A DNA stretch of 50,372 nt from Lentibacillus kapialis (GTDB lineage: Bacteria; Bacillota; Bacilli; Bacillales; Amphibacillaceae): assembly GCF_014646635.1 (NCBI RefSeq), contig NZ_BMNQ01000019.1:1-50372 (forward strand), written 5' to 3'. This document shows, in pieces, positions 25,323 to 33,883 of this stretch (within the stretch, counting starts at the first letter, position 1; each line of letters begins with the position of its first letter). Position numbers and translations under genes: made by a program. Below the pieces are notes generated by a model that made no database searches, was not told where the DNA came from, and was given only the letters and a program-made list of their open reading frames with translations.

Positions 25323-26333
25323 ATGAGGAGATGTCTAGTTGTTTTTTTGTTTGTGTTGGTTTTGGCTTCATTGTCAGCCTGTGGGGGTTCTAGTAGTAAT
25401 GAGACAAACGCTGAAGGAGAAACATATGAGTTAGATATGTCTGTAACTGTTGGAGAGTCATCAACTTGGTTTAAGGCAGCCGAAAAACTTGCTGAAGATG
25501 TGAATGACAAATCAAATGGAAGAATTAGTATAAACGTGTATCCTAATGAACAATTATCGGGAGGGGATTCGGCAACTGCAGTGTCCCAAGTTGCAAATGG
25601 GACCCAGGATATGTCCTACAATTCCACCATAATTTATTCAGTTATGGATGAACGTTTTGGTGTGTTGAGTGCTCCATTTCTTTTCCCGGATTTAGATACT
25701 GCATTTTCATTACTTGAAGGTGAAGGTGGAGAAATGATCAATGATATTTTGAGAGAAAAAGGCGTAGAACCGCTTGGATTTGGATTGAATGGTTTTCGTC
25801 AAGTTACAACCAGTAATAAGCCGATTAAAACTCCTCAAGATCTAGAAGGTTTGAAGATGAGAGTGCCTGGAATTGAAATGTATACGGATTTGTGGAGAGA
25901 GTTTGGAGCTAACCCAACTACTATGACATTCTCGGAGGTTTTTTCCTCTTTACAACAAGGTACTATTGATGGCCAAGAAAATCCAGTAGAGGTTATTCAT
26001 TCGGCTCAATTAAACGAGGTACAAAATTATATGACAATATGGGATTACTCATTTGACCCCTTAGTGTTAGGGATTAATAAAGAGCTGTTTGACTCCATGA
26101 GTGAAAAAGATCAGCAAATTATGAAGGAAGCGGCTGCTGCAGCAAATAAATATCAAATTGAAGAAACACGAAAAAGAGAGGAAAAGCAAATTGAAGAATT
26201 AAAAGAAAGTGGTATGGAAGTTTATGAGCTTAGTCAAGAAGAGAAAGAACCCTTCAAAGAGGCAATGCAGCCCATTTATGATCAATATAAAAGTGTCTGG
26301 GGAGAAGATCTGCTCAATGCTTTTCAACAGTAA
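25323..26333 (+). CDS. dctP: TRAP transporter solute-binding lipoprotein (DctP family)
   Basis: A 336-residue extracytoplasmic binding protein of the DctP family. The N terminus is a lipoprotein signal: MRRCLVVFLFVLVLASLSAC, with lipobox LSAC and Cys20 as the lipidated residue. Family features include the ligand-pocket region GLKMRVPGIEMY, with the arginine that typically pairs with the substrate carboxylate, and TFSEVFSSLQQGTIDGQENP. The ligand is therefore probably an organic acid. The start is ATG 25,323 with AGGAGG 7 nt upstream; a longer frame into the previous gene is rejected. A perfect hairpin follows the stop, before dctQ. Confidence 0.93.
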   Translation: MRRCLVVFLFVLVLASLSACGGSSSNETNAEGETYELDMSVTVGESSTWFKAAEKLAEDVNDKSNGRISINVYPNEQLSGGDSATAVSQVANGTQDMSYNSTIIYSVMDERFGVLSAPFLFPDLDTAFSLLEGEGGEMINDILREKGVEPLGFGLNGFRQVTTSNKPIKTPQDLEGLKMRVPGIEMYTDLWREFGANPTTMTFSEVFSSLQQGTIDGQENPVEVIHSAQLNEVQNYMTIWDYSFDPLVLGINKELFDSMSEKDQQIMKEAAAAANKYQIEETRKREEKQIEELKESGMEVYELSQEEKEPFKEAMQPIYDQYKSVWGEDLLNAFQQ

Positions 26334-26340
26334 ATTATTA

Positions 26341-26367
26341 ATGGTCAGTTAGAAGTTAACTGACCAT
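26341..26367 (+). terminator. Hairpin between dctP and dctQ
   Basis: ATGGTCAGTTA and TAACTGACCAT form a perfect 11-bp stem with a 5-nt loop, 7 bp after the dctP stop, followed by TTCATAATTTTTTC. It could be a partial terminator or a 3' stabiliser that gives the binding protein more transcript than the membrane subunits. Confidence 0.75.
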
Positions 26368-26397
26368 CCTTCATAATTTTTTCTTAGGGGGAGTATT

Positions 26398-26889
26398 ATG
26401 AGCAATTTTTTATTGTATGTTGAATACACTATTTTGGCTTTGAGCTTATCCATAATGTCTTTGATTACTTTTGCAAATGTAATATCAAGGTTCATTTTTA
26501 ATTTTTCAATTTCGTTTACGGAAGAAGTTACTATTAACTTATTTGTGCTTTTAACCTTTGTTGGAGCTTCTCTTGGGATCTATAAACGGGCCCATTTAGG
26601 ATTTAGTTTAATCTACGAGAAGTTTAATGGAATCAATCGAATAATATTAACTTTGTTTATAGGCAGTCTGATCACCCTTTTCTTTGTCGCAACTGGTTAC
26701 TATGGCTTTGAAATCGTCCAATCGCAAATGGAAAGAGGTCAAACCACTCCAGCTCTAGGTTGGCCACAATGGATATTTACATTGAGTCTACCAATTGGAT
26801 GTGTTTTTTGTATTATTCGCTCGATTGAAGTAACAATTAATGATGTTAGAAATATTAGGCATAAAAACGCGAGTGTGAATAGCTCATGA
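26398..26889 (+). CDS. dctQ: TRAP transporter small permease (DctQ family)
   Basis: A 163-residue membrane protein with four hydrophobic segments, the DctQ topology. Recognisable pieces are the ISRFIFNFSISFTEEV motif near residues 25-40, the GASLGIYKRAHLGF loop near residues 54-67, and a PQWIFTLSLPIGC stretch before the last segment. It stabilises and couples the large permease to the binding protein. Start ATG with AGGGGGAG upstream. Its end overlaps dctM by 4 bp, so the two are translated together. AT-rich composition continues. Confidence 0.9.
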   Translation: MSNFLLYVEYTILALSLSIMSLITFANVISRFIFNFSISFTEEVTINLFVLLTFVGASLGIYKRAHLGFSLIYEKFNGINRIILTLFIGSLITLFFVATGYYGFEIVQSQMERGQTTPALGWPQWIFTLSLPIGCVFCIIRSIEVTINDVRNIRHKNASVNSS

Positions 26890-28229
26890 CAGAAATATTA
26901 ATGTTTGTATTGTTCTTTGGCTTAGTGTTACTTAATGTACCTATTGCTTTCTCAATAGGGTTAACTGGTTTAGTTCTTCTCTTTTTAGGAAGGGGACTTG
27001 GAGCGATAGAATTAATACCCAGCATTATATATGCCAGCATTTCATCCTTTACATTGCTGGCCATTCCTTTCTTTATATTAGCAGGGGTGATTATGGAATA
27101 TGCCGGGATATCGAAAAGACTTATCGACTTCGCCAATGTATGTGTTTCCCACCGAAAGAACGGTATAGCTATCGTAACGGTTATGGCTGCTTTGTTTTTT
27201 GCGGCTATTTCCGGATCTGGGCCTGCGACAGTAGCAGCTACTGGGGGGATATTAATACCAGCCCTTGTGAAGAATGGCTTTCCTAAACCTCAAGCTGCAG
27301 GATTAGTTGCAAGTTCAGGTTCTATAGGTATTATTATTCCACCTAGTATTGCCTTTATAGTATACGCTGTAGTAGCAAGTGATACAATTCCTGTTACAAT
27401 TAGCAGGATGTTTATAGCCGGTATCATTCCTGGCTTGCTTTTTGCTATAGCTTTAGTAATTGCATCTTATTTTGTCATTAGTAAAAAAACGAAGAGTGAA
27501 AAGAATGCTGCTTCAACAATTGAAGAAGGGGTGGAAGAAAAGAATAAAGCAAAAAAGCCTTCTTTTAAAGAAGTAATAAAAGCTTTTTATCAAGCTTTAT
27601 GGGGTATTTTGATCCCTGTAATTATTATAGGGGGTATATATGGTGGTGTTTTCACACCTACAGAAGCCGCTGTTGTCGCTGTGTTTTACTCGTTATTTGT
27701 TGGATTAGCAGTATACCGGGATATGGGACTGAAAGATCTTCCCAAAATTTTTATTGATGCAAGTCTACAAACAGCTGTAATAATGATCATTGTGGGCGCT
27801 GCTTCTGTTCTTGCTTATGTCGTCACTACTGAAAATATGGCTCAAAATATTTCAAATGCAATGCTGTCTATTTCGGATAATAAAATTATCATTTTATTAA
27901 TTGTAACATTAATATTACTCATTATAGGTTGTTTCATTGATGCTATTTCTGCATTATATCTACTTGTACCAATATTATTACCTATTATGCTTGAGGTTGG
28001 AGTTGATCCTACAACCTTTGGAGTGTTAATAACTGTGAGTTTAGCTATAGGGTTGATTACTCCGCCTGTTGGTCTTAATTTATTTGTAGCATCAGGGATA
28101 TCAAATCAATCATTAAAAGATGTTTCTATTGGTGTTTTACCATTTTTAATTGCTTCAATCATTGTTTTATTATTTATTGCATTTGTTCCATCATTGTCCA
28201 ATTGGCTTCCAAATGTAATGAATATGTAG
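26886..28229 (+). CDS. dctM: TRAP transporter large permease (DctM family)
   Basis: A 447-residue polytopic protein that forms the Na+-driven transport channel. DctM signatures are AIPFFILAGVIMEYAGIS, the GSGPATVAATGGILIPAL turn, and the GLITPPVGLNLFVASG segment near the C terminus. About 12 hydrophobic segments are present. A charged cytoplasmic loop of Lys/Glu-rich residues lies in the middle (about residues 198-227). It overlaps dctQ by 4 bp. Together with DctP and DctQ it makes a complete TRAP uptake system for an unknown organic acid feeding the downstream enzymes. Confidence 0.93.
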   Translation: MTEILMFVLFFGLVLLNVPIAFSIGLTGLVLLFLGRGLGAIELIPSIIYASISSFTLLAIPFFILAGVIMEYAGISKRLIDFANVCVSHRKNGIAIVTVMAALFFAAISGSGPATVAATGGILIPALVKNGFPKPQAAGLVASSGSIGIIIPPSIAFIVYAVVASDTIPVTISRMFIAGIIPGLLFAIALVIASYFVISKKTKSEKNAASTIEEGVEEKNKAKKPSFKEVIKAFYQALWGILIPVIIIGGIYGGVFTPTEAAVVAVFYSLFVGLAVYRDMGLKDLPKIFIDASLQTAVIMIIVGAASVLAYVVTTENMAQNISNAMLSISDNKIIILLIVTLILLIIGCFIDAISALYLLVPILLPIMLEVGVDPTTFGVLITVSLAIGLITPPVGLNLFVASGISNQSLKDVSIGVLPFLIASIIVLLFIAFVPSLSNWLPNVMNM

Positions 28230-28280
28230 GTGAAAAAAGTAATTATGAAGGCTTTTTGAAGATTGGAGGAAGGATAAAGT

Positions 28281-29048
28281 ATGAGACTGGAAAATAAAGT
28301 TTCAATCGTTACAGGTTCTTCTCGTGGAATTGGTGCAGCTACTGCAGTAGCACTTGCAAAGGAAGGATCTCAAATTGTTCTTGTTGATTTATTAGATTGT
28401 GAAGAAACTGCTGAAAGAATTAAAACAGAGAATCCAAAAACTGAAGTGATTATTTATAAAATTAATATTAGGGAGAGAGAGCAAGTTGAAAAAGTCGTAA
28501 ACGAAACAGTAGCTCACTTTGGAAATCTGGATATTATCATAAATAATGCAGGTACATGTTCCAGACTAAGTTTGGAGCACATGAGTGATGAAATGTGGTT
28601 TAGGGATATTAATACAAATTTAAGAGGTGCATTTTTATTTACACAGGCTGCAATTTACCCCCATATGAAAAATCAAGGATCAGGAAAGATCATTAACATA
28701 AGCTCTATTTCCGGTATAATGGGAGGCCCAATTTCTGGAGAAAAAGAGTCATCTGGTGAAAGCGGACGTTCAGGTCCTGCCTATGCTGCATCTAAAGGTG
28801 GGATCATTGCCTTAACAAAATGGGTAGCGAAAGAAGTTGGGGAATTAGGGATTAACTGTAATAGTATTGCTCCGGGGCCAGTGGAGACTGAAATTACAAA
28901 AGGAATGAATTATAAGTTAAATCAGGCTATCCAGAGGATGGGAACGCCACAAGATATTGCAGAAGCAGCGGTTTATTTAGCGTCCCCTGGGGCAGATTAT
29001 GTTACGGGTGAAGTTTTAAAGGTATGTGGAGGTTCTGCAATTGGGTGA
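28281..29048 (+). CDS. Short-chain dehydrogenase/reductase
   Basis: A 255-residue SDR of the classical FabG-like type. Cofactor motif GSSRGIGA is at residues 12-19, NNAG follows in the second half of the Rossmann fold, and the catalytic Ser (NISSISG) and YxxxK (YAASKGG) are present. A glycine/serine/glutamate-rich insert of about 15 residues lies between the catalytic Ser and Tyr. The end has YVTGEVLKVCGG. In this operon it most likely oxidises a hydroxyl on the CoA-activated or free substrate to a ketone ahead of the thiolase. RBS GGAGGAAGG precedes the ATG. Confidence 0.88.
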   Translation: MRLENKVSIVTGSSRGIGAATAVALAKEGSQIVLVDLLDCEETAERIKTENPKTEVIIYKINIREREQVEKVVNETVAHFGNLDIIINNAGTCSRLSLEHMSDEMWFRDINTNLRGAFLFTQAAIYPHMKNQGSGKIINISSISGIMGGPISGEKESSGESGRSGPAYAASKGGIIALTKWVAKEVGELGINCNSIAPGPVETEITKGMNYKLNQAIQRMGTPQDIAEAAVYLASPGADYVTGEVLKVCGGSAIG

Positions 29049-29070
29049 ATTATTGAAGGAGGCAAAGGTA

Positions 29071-29532
29071 ATGCGTCAGAGTCACTCTTTCAAAAGTGAA
29101 AGTTTTACTATATACGGTTCTCTCTCACAAGGAGTTGACCTAATGGAAGGAATCTTGGAAGAATGCAGAAAACATAATGTGACATCTGGAATGGTTACAA
29201 GTATCGGCTCGCTTCAGAAAGCAGGTTATGTGTTATTTAAGTCAGATAACGGTCGACCTAACGGTTATGGAAATGAAATTACTGTGGATAACCCTGTGGA
29301 GCTTGTAAATTGTACGGGATTTGTTTGCGAAGATGAAAGTGGCGATTTAGACCTTCATCTCCATGGCATGGTAGTAGAAGAAAGTGGAAAGATTAGTGCT
29401 GGACATTTTTTAAAGGGAATGAATCCCACTCTTATTACGGTGGAGTTCTCAATTTCATGTGGTTACGATATTCATGCAAATCGTACATTTAATGAAAATT
29501 TGGGGTTTCGCGTAATAGACTTTTCAAAATGA
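29071..29532 (+). CDS. PPC (PD1-like, DUF296) domain protein
   Basis: A 153-residue protein made almost entirely of the PPC/DUF296 domain. The metal-binding His cluster is visible in DLDLHLHGMV and GHFLKG, with TSIGSLQKAGY earlier. In plants this domain sits in AT-hook proteins; bacterial stand-alone versions are trimeric and of unknown function. The start is ATG 29,071 with GGAGG 10 nt upstream, 22 bp after the SDR gene. Its place inside a catabolic operon, between an SDR and an acyl-CoA synthetase, suggests a metabolic or sensing role rather than general DNA binding. That is an inference. Confidence 0.85.
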   Translation: MRQSHSFKSESFTIYGSLSQGVDLMEGILEECRKHNVTSGMVTSIGSLQKAGYVLFKSDNGRPNGYGNEITVDNPVELVNCTGFVCEDESGDLDLHLHGMVVEESGKISAGHFLKGMNPTLITVEFSISCGYDIHANRTFNENLGFRVIDFSK

Positions 29533-29549
29533 AATAAGGAGGATTTTTA

Positions 29550-31031
29550 GTGGAAACGCTTGGAAAATTAGCTAAAAAGTCACTTAAACAATATAAAAAT
29601 CAGCCCGCTGTTAAGGACACAAAAGGTACACTGACTTATGATCAATTAAGAAAAAATGCCTGCAGACTGGCTCATGCTCTACTAGAAGAAGGCTTGCAAA
29701 AGGGTGACCGAGTCGCTATTTTAATGTCGAATCGTCGTGAACATGTTGAATTTGATATAGCAGTTGCTCTAACAGGACTTATTAAAGTACCGATTAATTA
29801 CAGATTACATCCAAAAGAATTGGAATACATTATAAACAATTCACAGGCTTCGATTTTATTTGCTGAAACTGAATTAATAGATTCAGTACAAGTGCCTATC
29901 AAAAAAATTGATATGGATTTAGATTATTCGTTTTATACAAAAGGAAAAAGTGACGAATTTCCAAATATAGATGTCAACGGCGATGACTTATATGCCCTTA
30001 TGTACACATCTGGAACTACTGGCAATCCTAAAGGCGCTATGCTAACACATAAAAATATGATTTCAAGTGCAATATCCCTAAATATGGCATGTGAAATTTC
30101 TTATGGAGACATCATTGGTCATGTAGCACCTCTGACACATGGCAGTAACTTCTTATCGCAATGTTCCTTGTTTTACGGATTAAAGCAAGTAATATTTAAC
30201 AAATTTAGTCCTGAAGAATCTTTAGAGGATATTGAAAAGGAAAAAATATCAGTTATATTCCTAGTTCCCACCTTAGTTAATCTCATGATACATTCTAAAA
30301 ACTTTGACCCAGAAAAATTAAAAAACATTAAATCTATTAATATGGCTGGTTCCCCGATTGCCGTAGACAAAGTTAATAAAGCTCTCGAATTAATTGGTCC
30401 AAAATTTGCAGAAACTTATGGGCTAGTAGAGGCTCCAATGACTATTACAATGATGCCAAAACATGAATTGAAAAACCGACCTAATTCCTGTGGAGCTGCA
30501 GGTCCTTTTGTGGAGCTAATGATAGTTGATGAAAATGGAGAGGAAGTTCCAAACGGCGAGATAGGAGAAGTAATATGTAAAGGATCATTGGTAATGAAAG
30601 GTTATTGGAAAAATGAAGAGGCGACTAATGATTCGTTTGAAAATGGTTGGTTTTATACAGGAGATTTAGGATGGAAAGACGAAGACGGCTATTTACGACT
30701 TGTTGACCGAGCTAAAGATACCATTATCACAGGGGGGCTTAACGTATATCCGCGTGAAGTTGAAGAAGTCCTGAATCAACACTCATTGGTTAAAGAAACC
30801 TGTGTATTTGGAGTGCCTGACGAAAAATGGGGAGAGTCTATATGCGCGCATGTAGTTTTAAGTGATCCTTCTCAAAGTGTAAGTAAAGAGCAATTAATTG
30901 ACTTATGTAAAGAGAATATGGCTAGTTATAAAAAGCCTAAATTTATAGAGATAGTGGAAGAACTCCCTAAAAGTAGTTATGGCAAAATTCTTCGCAAAAC
31001 GTTGAGAGAAAAATATCAGGTTCAGGGGTGA
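29550..31031 (+). CDS. AMP-dependent acyl-CoA synthetase/ligase
   Basis: A 493-residue adenylate-forming enzyme that should activate the imported acid to its CoA thioester. The P-loop YTSGTTGNPKGAML is near residues 152-165. Further motifs are ETYGLVEAP, GWFYTGDLGWKDEDGYL, VDRAKDTIITGGLNVYP, and the C-terminal catalytic lysine in SSYGKILRKTLRE. Length and order are normal for medium-chain or aromatic acyl-CoA ligases; the substrate class is not predictable by eye. Start is GTG 29,550 with AAGGAGG upstream, 17 bp after the PPC gene. The thiolase gene starts 4 bp after its stop. Confidence 0.92.
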   Translation: METLGKLAKKSLKQYKNQPAVKDTKGTLTYDQLRKNACRLAHALLEEGLQKGDRVAILMSNRREHVEFDIAVALTGLIKVPINYRLHPKELEYIINNSQASILFAETELIDSVQVPIKKIDMDLDYSFYTKGKSDEFPNIDVNGDDLYALMYTSGTTGNPKGAMLTHKNMISSAISLNMACEISYGDIIGHVAPLTHGSNFLSQCSLFYGLKQVIFNKFSPEESLEDIEKEKISVIFLVPTLVNLMIHSKNFDPEKLKNIKSINMAGSPIAVDKVNKALELIGPKFAETYGLVEAPMTITMMPKHELKNRPNSCGAAGPFVELMIVDENGEEVPNGEIGEVICKGSLVMKGYWKNEEATNDSFENGWFYTGDLGWKDEDGYLRLVDRAKDTIITGGLNVYPREVEEVLNQHSLVKETCVFGVPDEKWGESICAHVVLSDPSQSVSKEQLIDLCKENMASYKKPKFIEIVEELPKSSYGKILRKTLREKYQVQG

Positions 31032-31035
31032 AATC

Positions 31036-32172
31036 ATGACCAATGTATCAGTGGTGGGAAGAGGCATAACGAAATTTGGCAAGAAGAAAGACTCCATCAA
31101 ATCAATGTTGATTGATGCGTGTAAAGATGCTCTTGTGGAGGCTGATCGTCCCAGAGTGGATGCTGTGTTTGTCGGTAATTTTGCTTCCGGATCTCTTGCT
31201 AATCAAGAAATACTTGGTTCTATTGTAACTAACGAGCTTGGGTTAGGAAATGTTCCGTCAATAAAAATGGAAGGAGCATGTGCCTCAGGCGGGCTTGCTT
31301 TTCGACAAGCTTATCAACTGGTGAAAGCAGGTGAATATGATAATGTGCTAGTTGCCGGTGCAGAAAAAATGACGGGATTTGATACGGAAACAGTGACTAA
31401 AGCTATTAATCATGCTATGGATAATGAATCTAATGAAAGTGCTTCTGGACTGACCTTTCCCGGCTTTTTTGGCGTATTAGCCAATAGATATATACACGAA
31501 TATGGAGCTAAAAAAGAACATTTAGCAATGGTGGCGCTAAAAAACCGAGAATATGCCATAAATAATCCAATCGCCCAGTTTACAACGCCAGTTGAATTGG
31601 AAGAGATCCTTAATGCAAAACCTATAACTGATCCGTTAGGCTTATTTGACTGCTCACCGATTTCGGATGGAGCTGCAGCGGTGATGATTCAAAGAGGAGC
31701 TAATGGTGTTGAGATATTGTCTTCAGGGCAAGCATCCGGGACACCACTAATGCAGGAAGTCGATGATCTTCTCCATATGTCTGCTACCTACTCTTCAGGG
31801 AAACGTGCATATGAGGCTGCAGGAATTGGACCGGAAGATGTCGATGTGGTTGAAGTCCATGACTGTTTTTCAATGACAGAAATAATTGCAATTGAAGAAT
31901 TAGGTTTTTTTGAGAAAGGCAAGGGTTGGGAAGCCTTGGAGAATGGGCTGACAAAACATGGAGGACTTGTACCAGTCAACACGAGTGGAGGACTCTTATC
32001 CAAAGGACATCCTATTGGAGCAACAGGAATAGCTCAAATTATACAAATCGTTGATCAGCTTAATGGTAGTGCAGCAAACCAAGTTGAAAATCCTAAAATA
32101 GGATTGGCACAAAATCTTGGAGGAACGGGAGCATATTCGACGGTTCATCTACTCCGTAGGAAAGGAGCTTAA
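31036..32172 (+). CDS. SCP-x/lipid-transfer-type thiolase
   Basis: A 378-residue thiolase-superfamily protein. The nucleophile loop GACASGG is near residue 78, with HDCFS and GHPIGATG following. The C-terminal loop reads NLGGTGAY instead of the second catalytic cysteine motif of classical thiolases. That is the pattern of SCP-x and Ltp-like thiolases, which often work with a DUF35 partner and in some cases act as retro-aldolases. The DUF35 gene starts 2 bp after its stop, which fits. It probably cleaves the 3-oxo (or hydroxy) acyl-CoA made by the ligase and SDR. Start ATG with CAGGGG a few bases upstream. Confidence 0.88.
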   Translation: MTNVSVVGRGITKFGKKKDSIKSMLIDACKDALVEADRPRVDAVFVGNFASGSLANQEILGSIVTNELGLGNVPSIKMEGACASGGLAFRQAYQLVKAGEYDNVLVAGAEKMTGFDTETVTKAINHAMDNESNESASGLTFPGFFGVLANRYIHEYGAKKEHLAMVALKNREYAINNPIAQFTTPVELEEILNAKPITDPLGLFDCSPISDGAAAVMIQRGANGVEILSSGQASGTPLMQEVDDLLHMSATYSSGKRAYEAAGIGPEDVDVVEVHDCFSMTEIIAIEELGFFEKGKGWEALENGLTKHGGLVPVNTSGGLLSKGHPIGATGIAQIIQIVDQLNGSAANQVENPKIGLAQNLGGTGAYSTVHLLRRKGA

Positions 32173-32174
32173 TT

Positions 32175-32492
32175 TTGAACATTACAGCGAAATACTGTAA
32201 AAATTGTGATCAAATTTTACATGCCGATAAAAACCATTGTGCCTCCTGCTATTCGAAGGAATTAAAGACAAAGGAACTGAACGGGAGTGGAGAAGTATAT
32301 TCGTATACTAAGATCCATGCTGCTCCCAAAGATTATGCAGATATTGCACCATATTATATTGTCTTAGTTGACCTGAATGAAGGACTGAGAATCACCGGAA
32401 GATATACAGGTCAGAGTGTAGAAATAGATCAAAAGGTCCAGGTTGAGGCAGTGAACAAAAACGCTTATATTTTCAAACCAGTTGAAGAATGA
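32175..32492 (+). CDS. Zn-ribbon OB-fold protein (DUF35), thiolase partner
   Basis: A 105-residue DUF35 protein with an N-terminal rubredoxin-like zinc ribbon, CKNCDQI and CASCY (two CxxC pairs at about residues 8-27), and a C-terminal OB fold with GSGEVYSYTKIHAAP. Proteins of this family form complexes with adjacent thiolases, aldolases or HMG-CoA synthases and bind CoA. It follows the thiolase by 2 bp, and the operon ends here with a terminator. Start TTG at 32,175, with AAAGGAGC upstream. Confidence 0.9.
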   Translation: MNITAKYCKNCDQILHADKNHCASCYSKELKTKELNGSGEVYSYTKIHAAPKDYADIAPYYIVLVDLNEGLRITGRYTGQSVEIDQKVQVEAVNKNAYIFKPVEE

Positions 32493-32517
32493 ATAGAACG
32501 AAGGTGAAGAACCAAAC

Positions 32518-32570
32518 GGCTGACCAAAAGATTACTAATTGGTGACTTTGGGTCGGCCCATTTTAATTTT
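32518..32570 (+). terminator. Terminator of the catabolic island
   Basis: GGCTGACC (32,518-32,525) pairs with GGTCGGCC (32,551-32,558) with one G-U pair. A further AAAG / CTTT pairing extends the stem inward, and CATTTTAATTTT follows. It lies 25 bp after the DUF35 stop and closes the 8-kb transcript. Confidence 0.7.
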
Positions 32571-32638
32571 GGATATATAAAGCTTACAAAGCGGAATCAG
32601 CCGCCAGAAAATTCATAGAAAGTTAAGAGGTGTTGTTA

Positions 32639-33325
32639 TTGGAAAATATTGATACGGTATTAGGAGCATTTCTGGCAGAACAGCATAATCGGCTGAAGCA
32701 AAAGTCTTACCGGGATTATGAAGATGTGATTCATTTTTTTCAGGATTATCTGAATCAATATGCGCCTAACCGTTTGAATGAAGACGAATGGAAAAAATGG
32801 GAAGCGCAATTTCATGAGGACGAGGATTGTTATACTAAAATGTTCAGCCCGGAAAAGCTATCATCCGGCAGTTTTGATGAATTTCTGGATTACTTTATGA
32901 TCCGCAAAGTAATGAGCAGCGTATCATTTATGAAAGCAGCTGTAAAAGTCATGAAGAAATTAAATAAATGGCTATTCGAAAACGGTTATATCAACCAGTC
33001 CACGTACCATAATGTACTGGAGTACTTTGATGAAGCTAAAGATCTCCCCGACGTTGAGAAATTGGCTGATTTGTTTCTTGACTATGCTGAAAAAACACCG
33101 GATAAACCATTTGAAGAAATTCTGGAAGGTTATTTTTCTATCAAGTCCATCGAACGTGGGCAACTTTGGTTGGATGAAGCAATCGGCAGCAAGCGAGATA
33201 TCGGCCCTTTACGCGTATCCACTCAAATCTCAAACTTATGCAAAAAGGGATGGGACATCAATGTGGCAATCGGCAAATACCAGGGAGAATGGTACATTTT
33301 AGAAAGTGGTAACGTCTACCGTTAG
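32639..33325 (+). CDS. Hypothetical protein, helical
   Basis: A 228-residue protein with no recognised family. The first 120 residues are helical and acidic, with a pattern (LAEQHNRLKQKSYRDYEDVI through KKLNKWLFENGY) reminiscent of the SAM-like N-terminal domain of tyrosine recombinases, but no catalytic domain follows. The C-terminal 50 residues look like a small beta domain ending GKYQGEWYILESGNVYR. An earlier GTG in frame overlaps AGAGGTG, and the TTG at 32,639 lies at the right distance from that site, so it is taken as start. It stands alone between the catabolic island and array 7. The sequence is intact, so expression is plausible, but its function cannot be inferred. Confidence 0.7.
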   Translation: MENIDTVLGAFLAEQHNRLKQKSYRDYEDVIHFFQDYLNQYAPNRLNEDEWKKWEAQFHEDEDCYTKMFSPEKLSSGSFDEFLDYFMIRKVMSSVSFMKAAVKVMKKLNKWLFENGYINQSTYHNVLEYFDEAKDLPDVEKLADLFLDYAEKTPDKPFEEILEGYFSIKSIERGQLWLDEAIGSKRDIGPLRVSTQISNLCKKGWDINVAIGKYQGEWYILESGNVYR

Positions 33326-33372
33326 TGCGGAAGTTCCAACAAATGAAGGGGAGGTATGATGGCGGGAACGCC

Positions 33373-33686
33373 CTTAACTCGTGCGAGAGCAGCCCGAACT
33401 TGAGCGAGAACGGCCTCAACTCGTGCCAGAGCCGCCCGAACTTGAGCGAGAAGCGCCGCAACTCGTGCGAGAGCAGCTCAAACTTGAGCGAGAGCCGCCG
33501 CAACTCGTGCGAGAAGCGCCCGAACTTGAGCGAGAGTCGTTTGAACTTGAGCGAGAAGCGCCACAACTCGTGCGACAGCGCCCCGAACTTGAGCGAGGGC
33601 CGCCGCAACTCGTGCGAGAGTGCCCCGAACTTGAGCGAGAAGCGCTCGAACTCGTGCAAGAGCTGCCTCAACTTGTGCGAGAGCAC
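33373..33686 (+). repeat. 21-bp tandem array 7
   Basis: About 15 units alternating TCGTGCGA and TTGAGCGA cores, from 33,379 to 33,673 in 21-bp steps. It begins about 48 bp after the hypothetical protein's stop. It is the only array in the window without a recognisable TTTTCGGC or TTTTTGGC palindrome on either side. The 217 bp that follow, up to the MazEF operator region, are AT-rich and otherwise featureless. Confidence 0.93.
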
Positions 33687-33883
33687 CCCAAAAGCTATTA
33701 ACAGTGTTATCTGGCATACGGAGGCAAAAAGAAAGGAGTATTTGAAGAAACATTTTATCAACTAGTAAAAAGGCAGCAATGATACGATTCGGCGGGTGGA
33801 AAGTTATTTAGATGTCTTTTTGCATTCTTTGTTTAGTTTACCCTAATTACTTTTCCAGAAGTTGTATCACTTTTTTCCTGTTT

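Noticed and set aside
32639-33325. Tyrosine recombinase
   Set aside because: Only a vague resemblance to a SAM-like N-terminal domain; the catalytic domain with R-H-R-Y residues is absent.
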